The position numbers and the translations under genes are program-made. Shown piece by piece: positions 60,501 to 64,000 of a stretch of 64,000 bases of DNA. The notes under the pieces were generated by a model that had not been told where the DNA came from, ran no database searches, and was given only the letters and a program-made list of their open reading frames with translations. Source of the DNA: Gordius sp. MW1 (lineage: Eukaryota; Nematomorpha; Gordioida; Gordea; Gordiidae); contig OZ038532.1 of the NCBI GenBank assembly GCA_964036665.1, forward strand, positions 7,936,001 to 8,000,000, in the 5' to 3' direction. The first letter of the stretch is position 1, and each line of letters starts with the position of its first letter.

Positions 60501-63500
60501 TACACGGGGGGAAAAATTGGGTAAATTCAAACTAGTGTTGTAAAAACGGCTGGGTTTTATTTGGCCGACCGGTCGACTATACATATACAAACCAAAGATT
60601 TTTTGGTCTGTTTTTCTTATTGGCATAAATAGACCAAAGCTTTTTTGGGTCAAACATTTGGTTTATTTATGTTTAGTCGACTAAAACCAAAACTCGGCCA
60701 AACAAAACCCAGCCGTTTTTACAACACTAATCAAAACTTGAGAGTGTAAGAAAAATAATACCCTTGAGCCATCTATGACTACCATAATTTGCTACTTATT
60801 ACAAGCAATGTCGTCGTGATTTAGGAACCCATATATTCGACATCTTACCATTTAGGTCGATTTTGATGCAAAAGATAAAAATAAAAAAAACAAACTAGCA
60901 CCATTTAGAGTTTGTAGAGCTGAATACTCAAAGTTAGAAATTGTAAAAACGGCTGGGTTTTGTTTGGTCAACCTTTGGTTTAATCAAGACTAACGGCCGA
61001 CTCTAGTCTGTTTTTCAAATTTTGACTAAGCCTAGTGGTCGACTATGAAAAACAGACCAAAAAATCTTTACTGAAACCAAAGATCGACCAAAAACCCAAC
61101 CGCTTTTACAACAATAGTTAGAAGCATAGCAAAAAAATTGAATCTAGAATTGACCCAGCCCATCCTAAAAACTGTTCAAGGAGACGAATGCACTTACCCC
61201 ATGGGTAGAGGCTTGTCGTTCCCAAGATAGGGTCAAAAAATCGGGTCCAGCTTTAATCAGTTCCGGGGCTTTGGGTTGAATGGGGGTCGATCCACTAGTC
61301 CAAAATATGACAAGGGGGGACCAAGGTGATGTGCCGTGAGAATTTGAGGCGGCTAAGCGAAAGGCGTAGGCCGTGGCAGGTTTTAATTTGGTTGCCTTGA
61401 ATTGCTTACTCAGCCCGACGTAGAGGTCGGTTAATTCCTCGGCTCGAGGCAAGTCTCCGGTTTCTGGACAAGGAGCGCTTTGCAAGGTGTAAGCGGTTAT
61501 TTTAGAACCGTTATCGGCGGGGTTCTAAAGGAGCGTGGTATCATAAAAAACATATGAGTAATAAGTAGGCTGTTCTATAGGCAAAATAAAGGTTGAAAAC
61601 GCGTATAAATTTATAAATTAATAAATTGGAAGGACCCATTGCAAGAAACTAATCTATTATTGAGTTAAAGTGCATTGGAGTTAAAGTTCAATTAGAGGGG
61701 GGCAAAATATTAATTTTTTAACGTTTTTGCATTGAAAAATTTTTATTTTCGTAATTTAAGGGCCCCCCCCCCGGCTACGCCCATGTGCAATGATGATGCA
61801 AAAGCGCATCCGAAAGCTAAAAAAGTCTTACCACCCATTTTATGGTGAGGAGATTTTTTCCTTTCAACGACAGGACCGGAGGTGTCGGGGCTTCGGGAAT
61901 GGTGGAGAGCGTTTTGAACAACACGGCTACAATGGGTGAAACAAGCAAAGCACATTTTAAATTGATGCATGACACGAGCGTCCTTTAAATTGACTTGAAA
62001 TGTCCACTCAAAATCTCATACAAAAGCAACGAATGTACATAAATAAAAGAATATGACTAAAGCAGTTAGGCACTCTACCTCTAGTCAGACGTCCACGGAG
62101 ATTGTTCAAAGTGGCGGCGACGCTGTAAATAAAGCATACAAGAAAATACATATAAGCCATCCTACCGAGTGCTAGCTAAAAAATGGTTTTTTACGAGCTA
62201 AACGAGACTCACCATATTTCGTATTCCTTAAACGGACACAGGTTTTGAATTGAGCATTCCGTGAACGGACCACTTTGATATAAATAGTTGTTAAATTAAT
62301 TAATTGTAAAACGATAAAAGCCAAAGCTAATTTAGCAATATATATGAATATAAGGCAAAATAAAATGTATGCTTTCATCCATATATAACGAGCAATTTAA
62401 AGCGAATTCCAAAAGGATAAATTAACTTATAAAATATCTTGGGGAATCAAGCAGGGCCCTTAAATTGATGAGTAAACTGCGAGCAACATTCATCAATGTT
62501 GTAAGTTTATTCTTAGAACGATTTTGATAGTGTCATATTCATCTCGTCGCGATCACTGGTTAAAATTAGCGTCTACTTGATAGATAAATGGTAATTTTGC
62601 CCATTATTTGCTTAGAGTCCAAGTAAGTGAATCTATCCTTGCTGTTATAGACATGGTAACAAGACGGACATAATTTTTATACCCCCTGCTGGATATTCGA
62701 CACATATATAAACCCATGCTCTTTTATGATTTTAGGGTTTTAAAATATAACAAGGACCATTTATATTAGTGGAATCGAAATTGAAAGTGACCTTCTTAAC
62801 GCACCCACAATAATATTTCTCAGCAAAAAACCCTCTTTACACAACCCACCTATACACGCAAGTGCCGTCTCCGGGCTGGGCGTTAAGCAGCGAAGTGGCG
62901 CTATCGCCGCCCGTCAAACCAGCTTGGTAGGGCGGCGGACAGAGTAAGCCAGCCGAAAAATTGCCCCGGCCAGGCCCACCCCTTTTGGAGGGGAAAGAGG
63001 CTCGGGTACTGGTGGTGGTAGTTGTAAATAGGTAAACGCGATAAATAGGAGCCGCGGGCAACGATATTAAGGTAGGCGTAGGAGTTCCTTGGTGATCCCG
63101 TTCCACTGGTGTGGACTCCGTTTTTTGGCCGTCTCGAGCCTGTTGAGCTGAATGGGTTTGTTCACTTTGGCCTACGGGTAAAGCCTTCCACCTAACCCTG
63201 GCACAACATTCGGTAATGTCGTACACCTAGGAATAAAGAAGGGCTCGAGTAATCGGATGTATTTATATGTGTTATTTACATTAGGCTGCGCTTTTATTTG
63301 ATTTTTTAAAGAAAAAGTTCGTTGTTTCTTGCAACTTTGAACTCGATTGTTTCAAAAAGTTGACGCACAGGGAAAAAACGATAAACATATTCGTGTTGAC
63401 CTTAAAAAACTCTATAAAAGTATGTTAATCATTTTACGTTTGATTTTACAAGACCATAATTTGTTGCCTAATGTAATTAAGTCCCGTTATCTCCTTTTAG

Positions 63501-63967
63501 CTCCAAAATTTTACTCGTTAAATGTGAAGTAATATATATGAGGCTAATTTAAATTAGGGACTTAACTGGAGCCTAACTAGGATGATTTAATTAGTGAGAA
63601 TGCGTATTATTCTAATTTAAAATAATGATTTATTAAACATTAGGTAGAAGTTTTAGCTAGTTAACAACTAAATTCCGAATGAATGTAGTATTAGTAAACT
63701 GCTAAAACTCTAAGTCAAAATTTGAGTTCTATTCTTTAAGATTTATGGCTCATGGTCTAACAACAACGGTGGGGGAAGTTAATTTTTACCCAAAAAAATG
63801 AAGTCGAGCCTCAATCAAATATAATTAAATTATAAAATTTGGCTCGTATTTAACATGGAAACAATTTTGACATCTCTAAAGTCTAAACGAGTATTTAGAT
63901 TGCGCACTTACCGTGACCTCTTGGATGCTGGATAGGATCAAAACTAACGGACTCACTTCTTCGTTTT
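51111..63967 (-). CDS. FNDC3: FNDC3-type protein: nine FN3 domains and a tail anchor, 5' end outside
   Basis: FNDC3A/B proteins are ER/Golgi-associated, with nine fibronectin III domains and one C-terminal membrane segment. Exons (high to low): 63967-63912, 63226-62850, 62272-62213, 62122-62079, 61926-61832, 61524-61198, 60479-60264, 59226-59088, 58950-58888, 58396-58118, 57703-57486, 57016-56780, 55909-55844, 55198-54906, 54395-54153, 53617-53451, 53048-52696, 51947-51713, 51502-51111. All use GT/AG and all phases join, giving 1285 residues without a stop. FN3 hallmarks recur: LTIKWVNPADNGSKITAY, LKITWAPPTDDGGSPVQEY, LRWGPPELDGGSPISEYEL, YEFRVSALNEMGQGPWS, YYFRIRALNESGFGPYS. Domain 9 holds a Pro/Ala/Glu insert. 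The last exon has a Ser/Gln-rich spacer, then EQRWALIIMGAFVLLAIGTT. A or B type cannot be told. The N-terminal region lies beyond 64000. Confidence 0.88.
58692..58730. repeat. GC-run MITE left end in an FNDC3 intron
   Basis: TGCATGGGCGTAGCCATG followed by a long C-run. The right end is not recognisable. Confidence 0.5.
60533..60729. mobile_element. TAGTGTTGTAAAAACGG MITE in an FNDC3 intron
   Basis: Ends TAGTGTTGTAAAAACGGCTG and CAGCCGTTTTTACAACACTA are perfect inverted repeats. The flanks ATTCAAAC and ATCAAAAC match at six of eight. The interior has GGTCGACTA-type motifs. Confidence 0.88.
60940..61115. mobile_element. TAGTGTTGTAAAAACGG MITE, second copy in the same intron
   Basis: It starts ATTGTAAAAACGGCTGGG and ends ACCGCTTTTACAACAAT. 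AGTTAGAA flanks it exactly at 60932-60939 and 61116-61123. Confidence 0.85.
61671..61784. repeat. GC-run MITE in an FNDC3 intron
   Basis: It runs from CATTGGAGTTAAAG through GGGGGGC to CCCCCGGCTACGCCCATG. The flanks do not match, so it is an old copy. Confidence 0.55.
63227..63911. other. FNDC3 intron
   Basis: It lies between exons 63967-63912 and 63226-62850. The open frame at 63347-63532 on the plus strand has no support. Confidence 0.5.
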
Positions 63968-64000
63968 CTGTGTCGTGCAAATAAATACAAAAAAAAGATC

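Noticed and set aside
1-64000. CRISPR array, operon or bacterial defence island
   Set aside because: The spliced genes, introns and hAT/MITE landscape are eukaryotic; no repeat-spacer pattern or operon was seen.

Overview
This window is AT-rich animal DNA with spliced genes, dense in DNA-transposon debris. The host genes are ordinary metazoan ones: an AP-1 sigma adaptin, a TMEM126-type mitochondrial protein, an R7 RGS-binding-protein-like gene, the SNARE USE1 and an FNDC3-type fibronectin III protein. Introns range from 37 bp to several kb. Runs of TTAGGG are present, and the intron mix includes 37-41 bp micro-introns. An invertebrate outside the TTAGG-telomere arthropods is the most I would infer; I cannot name the species.

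Layout. 1-7.6 kb: no gene, several MITEs and one broken hAT element. 7.6-9.35 kb (+): AP1S core exons with two alternative, related last exons. 9.35-14.6 kb: an old LINE with a MITE at its edge, and simple repeats. 14.6-15.5 kb (-): TMEM126-like gene, with a fold-back element 48 bp upstream of its start. 16-20.2 kb: a direct-repeat pair and two hAT elements with perfect 8-bp target duplications. 21.0-27.6 kb (-): five phase-compatible exons of an R7BP-like gene, its introns full of repeats. 27.9-34.2 kb: a degenerate hAT, a GC-run MITE, a full-length hAT (Buster/SPIN-like) with an uninterrupted 646-residue transposase, and another fold-back. 34.2-42 kb: a tentative membrane-protein gene (+) whose 5.5-kb intron holds a tandem array of tRNA-headed SINE-like units. 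42-46.3 kb: a hAT MITE nested in a palindromic element, then a broken Ty3/Gypsy-like LTR fossil. 47.4-49.5 kb (+): complete USE1. 51.1 kb to the window end (-): 19 exons of an FNDC3 gene with nine FN3 domains and a C-terminal membrane anchor; its 5' end lies outside.

The genes are not an operon. AP1S, USE1 and the tail-anchored FNDC3 all act on membranes, but the neighbourhood looks incidental. The most unusual signals are: (i) the duplicated alternative AP1S tails; (ii) three fold-back elements with unrelated arms that each carry a TTAGGG run in the middle; (iii) three unrelated hAT deletion derivatives that each keep only the 3' end of the transposase; and (iv) the tandem SINE-like array.
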